From positions 1 through 22,562 of the IMG/VR virus record IMGVR_UViG_3300042691_000979: DNA of 22,562 bases. The stretch is one strand, 5' to 3'. A model generated the notes under the pieces. It did not search any database. It was not told the DNA's origin and saw only the letters and a program-made list of their open reading frames with translations. The stretch's first letter is position 1. Every line of letters begins with the position of its first letter. Below are positions 5,540 to 13,410 of the stretch, piece by piece. Position numbers and translations under genes: made by a program. This stretch comes from a virus.

Positions 5540-7114
5540 ATGGTCCAGCCGTACTACTCGCCGACCGGAAACCTGCGCGACGACTTCTACCTGCGCTATG
5601 GCGTCTACCCGACGCCCATGACCGACACGCGCACGGGCATGATGAACATCGCGCAGGATGCTCTGCAGGCCGGCAAGTTCGCCGGTCAGATGCTGATCCC
5701 GCAGAACATGACCGACCTCGGGCTGATGGTGGCGGGCACCGCGATGGGCGGACCGGCTGGCCTGCTCGCCACGCCGGCGCGGCGTGCCATGACCGGCGGC
5801 GCAATGATGGCGCTCGATCCGGATGAGGCGATGGCGGCAAAGAGGAAGGCAGCGGAAGACCTGCTCGGGCTGTACAAGCAGACGACCGCCGGGCGCATTC
5901 AGAATGCGACGCGCCAGCAGGGCGGCTACAGCGTGAACCTCGCAACAGGCGAGATCCCATCGACCGGATTGATGATGGGCAAGTATGCGAACACCGATCC
6001 GCGCAACATGGTTGTGGACGGGCCGTTGACGCGCGCAGCGATCGGCGAGCATGCGGTGACCAACCAGCAGGCGTTCAGCCGTCCTGATCAGTTCTTTGGG
6101 ACATGGAGCGATCCGGAGAGCGGCAAGACCTATCTCGACGTCTCTCGCAAGTTCGAGCCACAGGATATCCGCGCTGCGACCAAGTTCGGCGAGCGCACTG
6201 GCCAGCTTGCTGGCTATGACGTCGGCGCTGGCAAGAGCTTTCCGGTCGGGCGCCTCGAGGACTTCGTGCAGGGGCCGGAGTTCGCGCGCAGGCAGACCGA
6301 GCTCGCAGAGCAGGGCTACGACTACATGCGGCGCATGGGACAGACGCCGGAATGGTGGCCGATGCGCGGCACGGTCGTCGAGGATGTCTACGGCACGCAG
6401 AACCTTCCGTACATTGCCGGCTACACGGCATCCACGGCGCCCAACACGCCGCCGCGTGTGAACATGCAGCAGGCGTCCGAGTACATGCGGCGGCAAATCG
6501 CCGGCGAGCCGATCGTGCAGCCCGACTGGCGCGCGCCGGAGGGCCTGTTGTCGCTGGCTCCCGGCAAGCAGATGCCGCTCGAGCAGTCTCGCAGGCTGAA
6601 CCTTGCGCGCACCAGCCGCGGCGATCTCGAGGCCCTGTCGCGCGAGAAGGTCAATCGCGAAGGGCAAGCATTGATGGGCGACCCGAACGCAGTCGTTGTC
6701 GATCGCTGGCACATTCGCACTGCGGAAGATCCGACTCGCGGCGTGTATGTCGCGCCGCAAGAGGGCGTTATCGGAGACTCTCGGAACTACCGTCTGATCG
6801 AGCAGGCGATATCCGATGTCGCTCGCTCGCAGGGCGACACGCCTGGCAGGTTCTCCTCGATGAGCTGGACCGGCGCTCGCGAACGCGCGCGTCAGACTGG
6901 CGACCTGTACGGCGTGCCATATCGCGCAGGCTCGATCCCGGCCGAGAGCTACGGCTATCCGGCGCACATGAACGACTTGATCAACGCCAAGGCCGCACAG
7001 CTCGGCACGAGCCCGGCCGAGGTGGTCCGCCTTCTGCGTACCGGCGCGATCAGCCTTCTGAGTTCTGCGCCTGTTGCCGTTGAGCTCGGCGAGCGGCTCG
7101 GGCTGCCCGAATAG
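5540..7114 (+). CDS. Two-module phage protein of polyvalent type, with DUF7178-like C-terminal region
   Basis: This 524-residue protein lies between terminase and portal. Residues about 55-95 are Gly/Ala/Met-rich and hydrophobic. Residues about 128-240 form one module (GGYSVNLATGEIPSTG, then PDQFFGTWSDPESGKTYLDVSRKF, then GQLAGYDVGAGKSFPV) that I recognise as a recurrent unit of phage polyvalent proteins but cannot name. Residues about 285-440 resemble DUF7178: AGYTASTAPNTPPRVNMQQA, then LEALSREKVNREGQALMGDPN followed by AVVVDRWHIR. The KV...GDPNAVVVD arrangement recalls the helix-hairpin-helix glycosylase lyase motif, an unproven idea. Third-position codon bias looks weaker than in neighbours, hinting at separate origin. 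ATG 5540 follows an AGGAG site one base after the preceding stop. No enzymatic function can be claimed. Confidence 0.7.
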   Translation: MVQPYYSPTGNLRDDFYLRYGVYPTPMTDTRTGMMNIAQDALQAGKFAGQMLIPQNMTDLGLMVAGTAMGGPAGLLATPARRAMTGGAMMALDPDEAMAAKRKAAEDLLGLYKQTTAGRIQNATRQQGGYSVNLATGEIPSTGLMMGKYANTDPRNMVVDGPLTRAAIGEHAVTNQQAFSRPDQFFGTWSDPESGKTYLDVSRKFEPQDIRAATKFGERTGQLAGYDVGAGKSFPVGRLEDFVQGPEFARRQTELAEQGYDYMRRMGQTPEWWPMRGTVVEDVYGTQNLPYIAGYTASTAPNTPPRVNMQQASEYMRRQIAGEPIVQPDWRAPEGLLSLAPGKQMPLEQSRRLNLARTSRGDLEALSREKVNREGQALMGDPNAVVVDRWHIRTAEDPTRGVYVAPQEGVIGDSRNYRLIEQAISDVARSQGDTPGRFSSMSWTGARERARQTGDLYGVPYRAGSIPAESYGYPAHMNDLINAKAAQLGTSPAEVVRLLRTGAISLLSSAPVAVELGERLGLPE

Positions 7115-7253
7115 CATCGTCTCGCGCATCCATCGCGCGCTTGTTCTCGATCTTCCAGCCGATGAAGCCGCGGATCATCCGCGCCTCTTCGTTGCTGACG
7201 TATTCGCCGTTCCGCTTCGCTCGGTGGACACCGAGTTCGATCAGCTCGCCCAT
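7050..7253 (-). CDS. Small opposite-strand protein, 67 aa
   Basis: This is the only minus-strand gene I accept. It encodes MGELIELGVHRAKRNGEYVSN, then EEARMIRGFIGWKIENKRAMDARDD, then an Arg/Ala/Gln-rich tail. It looks like a compact helical, charged protein. Codons end mainly in G or C, as in real genes of this genome. A GGGG ribosome site stands about eight to eleven bases upstream on the minus strand. It fills the otherwise empty 173-bp gap before the portal gene and overlaps the 3' end of the preceding + strand gene by 65 bp. Its function is unknown. It could be a small regulator or defence-type protein with its own promoter, or a chance frame. Confidence 0.5.
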   Translation of the reverse strand: MGELIELGVHRAKRNGEYVSNEEARMIRGFIGWKIENKRAMDARDDAIRAARAARRAQRQQAQNSEG

Positions 7254-7287
7254 TGAGCATCCCCGTCAATGAGTCTGGACCTGTAGC

Positions 7288-9345
7288 ATGGACATGAATC
7301 CAGAGTACAGCGGCTCGGAAATTGACGACGCCCCCCTTGCGTCCGAGATGATGGACGACGGCGAGCTGCAGTCGATCCTGCGGGCCGAGTTCGACGACGC
7401 GCGCGACTACCACACGAACCAGCTCGGCAACGAGCGGCAGAAGGCCGGTGACTACTACCTCGGCGCCAAGTTCGGCAACGAGCAGGAAGGCCGCTCGTCG
7501 GTGGTGTCGACCGAGGTCGCCGACACCATCGAGTACGTCATGCCTTCGCTCATGCGGATCTTCGCTTCGACCGACGAGGCGGTGCGGTTCATGCCGCGCG
7601 GTCCCGAGGACGTCGAGGCGGCCGAGCAGGCGAGCGAGTACGTCAACTGGGTGCTCAACAACGAGAACCAGGGCTTCACGATCCTGCACAACTGGTTCAA
7701 GGACGCGCTGCTCAACAAGATGGGCGTCGTGAAGTACTGGTGGGACGAGAAGGTCGAGACCAGCACCGAGGAATACGAGGGCCTGTCCGATCCCGAGTTC
7801 GCGCTGTTGACCAGCGACGCGGCGCTCGAGATGGTGAAGCACGAGGAGACGATCGTGCAGGCCGCGGTCGTCGATCCGATGTCCGGCGCGATGATGTCGC
7901 CGCCGATCGTGTCGCATGACGTGACGGTGCGGCGGCGGCGCAAGTACGGCTGCATCAAGATCGACAACGTGCCGCCGGAAGAGTTCTTCGCGAACAAGCG
8001 CGCCCGCTCGCTCGAGGACGCGCGCTTCGTGGCGCATCGCACCGAGATGACGGCGAGCGACCTCATCGCAATGGGCTACGACCGCGACCTGGTCGAGAGC
8101 AAGGCCGGCGCCTCGAGCGACCTCGAGACCGATGCGGAGCGCAACCGTCGCTTCGCTGATTTGGCCGACAACGACCCGGCCGACGTTTCGCAGCGCGGCG
8201 TGCTCGTGACCGAGTGCTATGTGCGCGTCGACGTCGACGGCGACGGCATCGCCGAGCTGCGGCGGGTCGTGTGCCTGGGCGACGACATGGAGGTCGTGGA
8301 GAACGAGCCGTTCGACCACATCCCGTTCGCGCTGATGTCGCCCATCCTGATGCCGCACAAGCTGGTTGGCCGATCGCTGGCCGAGCTCGTGATGGACCTG
8401 CAGCTGATCAAGTCGACGGTCCTGCGCCAGCTGCTCGACAACCTGTACCTGTCGAACAACAGCCGCGTGGTCGTGGTCGACGGCCAGGTGAACCTCGACG
8501 ACCTGCTGACCAACCGCCCCGGCGGGATCGTCAGGGCGGCGGCGCCTGGCATGGTGTCGCCGCTATCGGTGCCGCTGGTAGCGCAGCAGGCGTTTCCGAT
8601 GCTCGAGTACCTGGACGGCGTGCGCGAGCAGCGCACCGGCATCAACCGCGCGTCGATGGGCCTCGAGGCGGACAAGCTGCAGTCGACCACCGCGATCGCG
8701 GTGCAGGCGCAGATGACTGCGTCACAAGGCAAGATCGAGATGATCGCGCGCGTGTTCGCCGAAACCGGCATGCGCGCGCTGTTCAAGGGGCTGCTGCACC
8801 TTGCGACCAAGTACGAGCAGCGCGCGAAGATCATCCGGCTGCGCGGCAAGTTCGTGCCGATGGACCCGCGCAACTGGAAGACCGAGTACGACGTCTCGGT
8901 CAACGTCGGGCTCGGCACCGGCCAGGTGCAGGAGCGCATGCAGGCGCTGATGATGATCATGGGCAAGCAGGAGCAGCTGATCGCGCAGCTCGGGATCAAC
9001 AACCCGGTGGTCAGCCCCAACCAGTACCTGCAGACGCTGAAGCAGATCGTGACGCTGGCCGGCTTCAAGAACAGCGAGCAGTTCTTCAGCGCGGAGATCG
9101 ATCCTGCGGCGCTGGCCCAGGGCCAGCAGGCAGGGCCGTCGCCGGCCGACCTCGAGATGCTGAAGGTGCAGGCGAAGATGCAGGCCGATCAGGCGAAGGC
9201 GGCGAACGACATGAAGATCGCGCAGGTCAAGCTCGCGGCGGATGTCCGTCTGCGCGAGCAGGAGCTCGCCGCAGAGATGGCGCTCAAGCAACGCGAGCTC
9301 ATGCTCAACCCGCGCGCCAGCACCAACATCGCGAGGCCCAGCTGA
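7288..9345 (+). CDS. Portal protein (SU10-type)
   Basis: This 685-residue protein forms the dodecameric ring at the special capsid vertex through which DNA enters and leaves. The N-terminal third shows the pattern of SU10-like and related podovirus portals: DYYLGAKFGNEQEGRSSVVSTEVADTIEYVMPSLMRIF at about 55-92, then a helical stretch with WVLNNENQGFTILHNWFKDAL at about 121-141. The core continues with MPHKLVGRSLAEL and VREQRTGINRASMGL segments typical of portals. The last 70 residues, after AGPSPADLEM, form a long charged coiled coil. Length is within the family range. The start used is ATG 7288, with a second ATG two codons later. It is followed by a one-base overlap with the next gene and lies upstream of scaffold and capsid, as expected. 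Confidence 0.93.
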   Translation: MDMNPEYSGSEIDDAPLASEMMDDGELQSILRAEFDDARDYHTNQLGNERQKAGDYYLGAKFGNEQEGRSSVVSTEVADTIEYVMPSLMRIFASTDEAVRFMPRGPEDVEAAEQASEYVNWVLNNENQGFTILHNWFKDALLNKMGVVKYWWDEKVETSTEEYEGLSDPEFALLTSDAALEMVKHEETIVQAAVVDPMSGAMMSPPIVSHDVTVRRRRKYGCIKIDNVPPEEFFANKRARSLEDARFVAHRTEMTASDLIAMGYDRDLVESKAGASSDLETDAERNRRFADLADNDPADVSQRGVLVTECYVRVDVDGDGIAELRRVVCLGDDMEVVENEPFDHIPFALMSPILMPHKLVGRSLAELVMDLQLIKSTVLRQLLDNLYLSNNSRVVVVDGQVNLDDLLTNRPGGIVRAAAPGMVSPLSVPLVAQQAFPMLEYLDGVREQRTGINRASMGLEADKLQSTTAIAVQAQMTASQGKIEMIARVFAETGMRALFKGLLHLATKYEQRAKIIRLRGKFVPMDPRNWKTEYDVSVNVGLGTGQVQERMQALMMIMGKQEQLIAQLGINNPVVSPNQYLQTLKQIVTLAGFKNSEQFFSAEIDPAALAQGQQAGPSPADLEMLKVQAKMQADQAKAANDMKIAQVKLAADVRLREQELAAEMALKQRELMLNPRASTNIARPS

Positions 9346-10130
9346 TGGCGATCACCGGCTTGCTTTCGACCGCGCCGACGGCGACGCCCGGCGCCGGCAC
9401 CAACAGCCAGTTCCTCGATCAGTACATGCGCGAGTACGACCGGCTCGAGCGGCAGTGGCTCTCGAGCATGGGCCAGAACATGGTGCAGTACCCCGCCGGG
9501 CGCCCGTACACGCCCGGCCCGTTCGCACAGATCACGCCGGCGCCCGTTGCGTCCGAGCTCGCGCCGCCGCCATCGGCGTTCGCGCCGCAGGGTGGCGGCG
9601 GACCTGGCGGATTCCCTGGCGGGCCGATGAACTCGATCGACAGGACGCCCGGCAATGCGTTCGGCGCGACGCCGATCAATCGCGGGATGAATGCTGGCCT
9701 AATGGCTGGTTCGTTGTTCGGCGGGCCGATTGGCCTTGGTGCTGGCGCCCTGGGGCTCGGCATGGCGGCCAACAACATCGCTGCGAACCAGGCGATGCGC
9801 GATTTCTACGGCGCTCCGGCCATGACCTTCGGCCAGCAGCTGGGCGGCATGTTCGGCGGCGGACTTCTCGGCGCGCTTGGCATCGGCAACTCGAGCGGAC
9901 TCGGCATCACGCCAGAGACGGCGCAGTTGGCATATGGCTACGGAGTCGACCGCAACATGGACGTCGGCCCGGTCGTGAGCGCGGCGCCGATCGGGTCCGG
10001 CCTTGCCGGCATGTTCGGCGGCGCCGCCGGATACGGCTACGGCCCTGGCGAGAGCCCGACCGCAGTTGGCGGCATGGACTACAGCAGCACGCCAGGCGCC
10101 GACACGCTCGGCGACACGGGCATGTACTGA
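9345..10130 (+). CDS. Glycine-rich, probably membrane-active virion protein, 261 aa
   Basis: The first 50 residues contain a short charged helix (FLDQYMREYDRLERQWLSSM). A Pro/Gly linker follows at about 52-97. Then come long Gly/Ala/Met/Leu segments at about 117-143, 166-181 and 216-232, which look like glycine-zipper hydrophobic helices. Such composition is typical of phage proteins that enter or cross membranes during DNA ejection. The gene lies between portal and scaffold with one-base overlaps on both sides, which supports a virion component made in amounts tied to the portal. No known family was recognised with certainty, so the ejection or membrane role is inferred from composition and position only. 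Confidence 0.65.
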   Translation: MAITGLLSTAPTATPGAGTNSQFLDQYMREYDRLERQWLSSMGQNMVQYPAGRPYTPGPFAQITPAPVASELAPPPSAFAPQGGGGPGGFPGGPMNSIDRTPGNAFGATPINRGMNAGLMAGSLFGGPIGLGAGALGLGMAANNIAANQAMRDFYGAPAMTFGQQLGGMFGGGLLGALGIGNSSGLGITPETAQLAYGYGVDRNMDVGPVVSAAPIGSGLAGMFGGAAGYGYGPGESPTAVGGMDYSSTPGADTLGDTGMY

Positions 10131-10405
10131 TGGAAAAGCTCCGCCTCGACGTCGACCGCGGTGCGAAGGCGGGGGCGCTGATGCGCGACCCGCTGTTCGC
10201 CGAGACGTTCGACGCGCTGGCGGCGACCTACGCCGACGCCTGGGCGGCGACGTCGCCGTCCGACGCGGCGAAGCGCGAGGAGATCTACAGGCTGCAGCAC
10301 AACCTGCGTGCAGTCAGGAAGCACATCGAGCAGGTCGCGGCCGGCGGCAGGGTTGCCGCGCGCGAGCTCGAGGAGCTGAAGACCCGGCGCTTCCGGGTCT
10401 TCTGA
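10130..10405 (+). CDS. Small helical phage protein upstream of scaffold, 91 aa
   Basis: This charged, all-helical protein (RGAKAGALMRDPLFAETFDALAATYADAWAAT, then an EEIYRLQHNLRAVRKHIEQV helix) resembles small proteins of unknown function often found just before the scaffold gene in podoviruses. It starts with a one-base overlap with the preceding stop (TGATG). The last codons (LKTRRFRVF) are formed by a perfect 10-bp hairpin that ends directly at the stop codon. No catalytic motif is visible. A structural or assembly-helper role is possible but unproven. Confidence 0.7.
   Translation: MEKLRLDVDRGAKAGALMRDPLFAETFDALAATYADAWAATSPSDAAKREEIYRLQHNLRAVRKHIEQVAAGGRVAARELEELKTRRFRVF
10378..10402 (+). 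terminator. Strong hairpin at gene end: attenuator or processing site
   Basis: GAAGACCCGG at 10378-10387 pairs perfectly with CCGGGTCTTC at 10393-10402 around the loop CGCTT. It lies within the last codons of the 91-aa gene, directly before its TGA. Only a weak pyrimidine stretch (TCTTCT) follows, so full termination is doubtful. Partial termination, RNA processing or 3'-end protection before the scaffold and capsid genes are alternatives. Confidence 0.45.
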
Positions 10406-10459
10406 AGGGGAGGCTGAGACAACCCGCAAGGGATCTCGCCACTACACACGAGCACACAC

Positions 10460-11437
10460 ATGTCGACCAGCACCAACCCCGACGCGGGGAGTGCGCCGAT
10501 CAGCCTCGACCAGGCTGCATCTCTCCTGCTGTCTCGCGACGCCCCTCCTGCGGAGGACAAGCCGACCGAGGCCGCGACCACCACCGACGAAACACAGCCG
10601 GCTGATCAGCCGAGCGGCGATATCGAGGACGCCGCGACCGGTGACCAGCAGGCAACGGATGAGCCGGCGTCGCAGCCGACGCAGCCAGAGCAACCGACGT
10701 TCTCCGTCCGCGTGGACGGCACGGAACAGAAGGTCACGCTCGACGAGCTGCTCAACGGCTATCAGCGGACCGCCGACTACACCCGCAAGACGCAAGCGAT
10801 CGCGGAGCAGCGCAAGCAGGCCGAGGCGGAACTCGCCGCGGCCCGTGTCGAGAGACAGCGCTACGCCGAAACGCTGCGTCAGCTCGAGACGCAACTAGCA
10901 CAGACGCAGCCGGAGCCCGACTGGAACAAGCTCTACGCCGAAGACCCGCTTGAGTACGTCAGGCAGAAGGATGCTTGGCGTGATCGACGGGAGCGGCAGC
11001 AGGCACTCCAGGGCGAGCAGGCGCGTCTCGCTCAACTCCAGCAGGTCGAGCAGCGTGCGCTGCTCGAGCAGCACCTGGCAGTCGAGCGGCAGCGGCTCGT
11101 CGAGGCCATTCCGCAATGGCGAGACGAGCAGACTGCAGCGAAGGAGCGCGAGGCGATCGTGACGTGGGCGAAGCGGGCTGGCTTCTCCGACCAGGAGATT
11201 GCGCAGTCCTACGACCACCGAGCGGTCAACGTGCTGCGCAAGGCGATGCTCTATGACGAGCTCATGGGCAAGAACCTTGCGGACAAGCAGACGCCAAGGC
11301 CGGCGCCAGCGATGGCGCGGCCGGGCATGCCGCCGAGCAAGAACGAAACCTCCTCGAAAGCCCGCCGAGAGGCTCTCTCCCGGCTGTCGAAGTCCGGTCG
11401 CATCGAGGATGCGGTCGACTTCCTGATGCAGAGGTAA
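10460..11437 (+). CDS. Head scaffolding protein
   Basis: This 325-residue protein has the usual scaffold build. An acidic, Thr/Gln/Pro-rich disordered N-terminus covers about residues 1-80. The conserved segment FSVRVDGTEQKVTLDELLNGYQRTADYTRKTQ lies at about 81-112. Long coiled coils rich in Glu, Gln and Arg run from about 110 to 230, and a basic C-terminal helix ends in SKSGRIEDAVDFLMQR. The VDG...VTLDELLNGYQR...DYTRKTQ signature is common in phage scaffold-type proteins. It sits directly before the major capsid gene, as expected. It guides capsid assembly inside the procapsid and then leaves. A 54-bp leader with a poor ribosome site separates it from the preceding hairpin. No protease domain is seen. 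Confidence 0.9.
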   Translation: MSTSTNPDAGSAPISLDQAASLLLSRDAPPAEDKPTEAATTTDETQPADQPSGDIEDAATGDQQATDEPASQPTQPEQPTFSVRVDGTEQKVTLDELLNGYQRTADYTRKTQAIAEQRKQAEAELAAARVERQRYAETLRQLETQLAQTQPEPDWNKLYAEDPLEYVRQKDAWRDRRERQQALQGEQARLAQLQQVEQRALLEQHLAVERQRLVEAIPQWRDEQTAAKEREAIVTWAKRAGFSDQEIAQSYDHRAVNVLRKAMLYDELMGKNLADKQTPRPAPAMARPGMPPSKNETSSKARREALSRLSKSGRIEDAVDFLMQR

Positions 11438-11443
11438 TCGAAC

Positions 11444-12388
11444 ATGGCGACCTACAAGACCTCCGACGCCGTCGGCGAGCGCGAAGAGCTCGCGGACGTC
11501 ATCTACCGCATCGACCCGACCGACACGCCGATCTTCTCGGCGCTGAAGAAAGAGAATGCGCGCGCCGTCTACTCCGAGTGGCAGGTGCAGGAGCTCGCCG
11601 CCGCCTCGGCGACGAACTACAACAACGAGGGCGCGGACTACAGCTACGTCAACCCCTCCGCGACGACCCGCATGGGCAACTACCACCAGATCTCGGTGAA
11701 GGCGGCTTCCGTCTCCGGCACGCTCGACGCGGTGGACAAGGCGGGCCGCGATCGCGAGACGGCCTACGTCAAGACGCTCAAGGGCCTCGAGCTGCGCCGC
11801 GACATCGAGAAGTACCTCGTGTCGGACGTGGCGAAGAGCTCGAGCGATCCGCGCAAGGCCGGCACGCTGTCGACCTGGATCACGAACGTGAGCGTCGCGG
11901 CGTCGTCCGCCGCGCCGACTGGCGACGGCACCGACACGCCGACGCTGTCCGGCACCGACCGCGCGATGGCGATCAGCCAGATCGACGCGGCGATGCTCGC
12001 GGCGTTCGAGGACGGCGGCAAGCCGTCGATCATCACCATGTCGCCGACGAACAAGCAGGTCTTCTCGAACCTGTCGTCGGCCTCGGTGGCGACGAACCAG
12101 ATCATCACGTCGGCGAACAAGGACGCGGCCTACGTCGGCGCGGTGTCCCTGTATCGCTCCGACTTCGGTGAGCTGAACGTCGTGGTCGACCGGTTCCAGG
12201 GCAACGACCGCCTGTTCCTGCTCGACACCGACTACGCCTCGATCACGACGCTGCCCAACCGCAACTTCGTGGTCGCCGACGTGGCGCCGACGGGCGACGC
12301 GACCAAGTTCGCGATCCTCGCGGAGTGGTCGCTCAAGGTCTCGGCGCCCAAGGCGCACGCGGCCGTGTACGACCTGACCGGCGCGTAA
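11444..12388 (+). CDS. Major capsid protein (DUF5309 / SU10-like)
   Basis: This 314-residue protein has an HK97-fold type signature of the SU10/DUF5309 capsid family. It starts MATYKTSDAVGEREELADVI and continues with the TDTPIFSALKKENARA segment at about 26-41, which marks the family. A variable-repeat-like SGTLDAVDKAGRDRETAYVKTLKGLELRRDIEKYLV stretch forms the long spine helix (about 86-124). The C-terminal half carries GKPSIITMSPTNKQVF and the closing strand AILAEWSLKVSAPKAHAAVYDLTGA. It builds the icosahedral head. Position after the scaffold and before a strong terminator supports the call. A GAGG site stands nine bases before the ATG. Residue positions are approximate. Confidence 0.94.
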   Translation: MATYKTSDAVGEREELADVIYRIDPTDTPIFSALKKENARAVYSEWQVQELAAASATNYNNEGADYSYVNPSATTRMGNYHQISVKAASVSGTLDAVDKAGRDRETAYVKTLKGLELRRDIEKYLVSDVAKSSSDPRKAGTLSTWITNVSVAASSAAPTGDGTDTPTLSGTDRAMAISQIDAAMLAAFEDGGKPSIITMSPTNKQVFSNLSSASVATNQIITSANKDAAYVGAVSLYRSDFGELNVVVDRFQGNDRLFLLDTDYASITTLPNRNFVVADVAPTGDATKFAILAEWSLKVSAPKAHAAVYDLTGA

Positions 12389-12413
12389 GCGTCGCCAGCA
12401 GCACGCCTACCTG

Positions 12414-12447
12414 GGGGCGGCAGGGAAACCTGCCGCCCCTTTCTCTT
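12414..12447 (+). terminator. Strong intrinsic terminator after the capsid gene
   Basis: A perfect 11-bp stem (GGGGCGGCAGG at 12414-12424 with CCTGCCGCCCC at 12429-12439) closes a GAAA tetraloop and is followed by TTTCTCTT at 12440-12447. This is the clearest intrinsic terminator in the window, placed 26 bases after the capsid stop codon. It would let head-gene transcripts end here and lower expression of the tail genes. Confidence 0.85.
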
Positions 12448-12471
12448 GCAAGAAACCGCACGGGATCTTCC

Positions 12472-12786
12472 ATGCGAAAGCTCGTGAAGAGCGACCCTGC
12501 CACCGGCACGCGGACGTGGCTCGAGTGGGACGGCGACACGCCGATCTTCGCGCTCGAGCAGAACGTCGACGCGATCGTGGACGCGAACAAGAACGCGCAG
12601 AACGACGTCGGCAAGGGCTCTTTTCTGCGTCACCGCGGACCGCAGAAATACGCAGAAATCCCTGCGGCGATCTTCTGGGCGAAGGTCAAGGAGTTCGGCT
12701 GGCCGCGTGACAACCCGCAGGCCTGGCGGCACTTCGTGAACCATCGCGACTACCGCCACTTCCGCACCATCGGGGCAAGCATCTGA
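12472..12786 (+). CDS. Small conserved virion-region protein, 104 aa
   Basis: This small protein of 104 residues follows the capsid terminator. The central part (SFLRHRGPQKYAEIPAAIFWAKVKEFG) and C-terminal WRHFVNHRDYRHFRT resemble a family commonly found right after capsid genes in SU10-like and related podoviruses, where a Pro-x-x-V/I helix precedes an NDP-x-Y-x-x-LRT-type end. The function is unknown. ATG 12472 is chosen because it follows the terminator; the open frame extends upstream only through the terminator and capsid end. The last base overlaps the start of the next gene (TGATG). Confidence 0.7.
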   Translation: MRKLVKSDPATGTRTWLEWDGDTPIFALEQNVDAIVDANKNAQNDVGKGSFLRHRGPQKYAEIPAAIFWAKVKEFGWPRDNPQAWRHFVNHRDYRHFRTIGASI

Positions 12787-13400
12787 TGGCGATCACGACC
12801 TATTCGGAACTCAAGACCGCGGTCTCGAACTGGCTTGCGCGCAGCGACCTGACCGACCGCATCCCTGAGTTCATCGCGCTCGCAGAAGCTCGCATGTCGC
12901 GCGCGCTCGAGACGCGCACGCAGGAGAAGCGCGCAACCTCGACGCTCACGGCCGGCGACGCATACGTCCTCCTGCCGAGCGACCTGCGGTCGGTGCGATC
13001 GGTCAAGCTGCAGACGTCGCCGGTCGAGGTGCTCGACTACCTGTCGCCCGAGGCGATCGACATCACCTACCCGTCGAGCGGCAACGGCATGCCGCGCGCC
13101 TACACGGTGATCGGCAGCGAGATCAAGTTCGCGCCGGCGCCGGACGACGACTACACCGCGGAGATCACCTACCTCACCGGCGTGCCGGCGCTGTCCGATG
13201 CAGCGCCGACGAACACGCTGCTGACGCGATACCCCGACGCCTACCTCTACGGCTCGCTCGCGGCGGCCGCTGTCTACCTGATGGACGACCCGCGCGTGCC
13301 GCAGTTCGAGCAGCTGTGGAGCCGCGCTCTCACCGAAATCACGACCAGCGAGGACGCGGCCAAGTTCGGCGGCAGCTCGCTGGTCATGCGCCTCGCGTAA
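12786..13400 (+). CDS. Head-to-tail adaptor protein
   Basis: This 204-residue protein has the start typical of adaptor proteins that bind the portal: TYSELKTAVSNWLARSDLTDRIPEFIALAEARMSRALETRTQEKRA at about 4-49. A beta-rich middle follows (YVLLPSDLRSVRSVKLQ), then helices (RYPDAYLYGSLAAAAVYLMDDPRVPQFEQLWSRAL). The RIPEFIALAEARMSR-type segment is common to the P22 gp4/T7 gp11-like connector group in podoviruses. It would form a ring below the portal and connect it to the tail hub. Start ATG at 12786 overlaps the previous stop by one base. Position right after the capsid-linked gene agrees. Confidence 0.8.
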   Translation: MAITTYSELKTAVSNWLARSDLTDRIPEFIALAEARMSRALETRTQEKRATSTLTAGDAYVLLPSDLRSVRSVKLQTSPVEVLDYLSPEAIDITYPSSGNGMPRAYTVIGSEIKFAPAPDDDYTAEITYLTGVPALSDAAPTNTLLTRYPDAYLYGSLAAAAVYLMDDPRVPQFEQLWSRALTEITTSEDAAKFGGSSLVMRLA

Positions 13401-13410
13401 GGAGCCCGCC

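Noticed and set aside
3641-7129. 1162-residue open frame on the minus strand
   Set aside because: It lies opposite the large terminase and the 524-aa protein, has an Arg/Ala/Val/His-rich shadow composition and no recognisable domain; it results from high G+C.
7074-7256. 60-residue + strand frame in the gap before the portal
   Set aside because: It overlaps the minus-strand gene, lacks a ribosome site and has no typical composition; the minus-strand reading is better supported.
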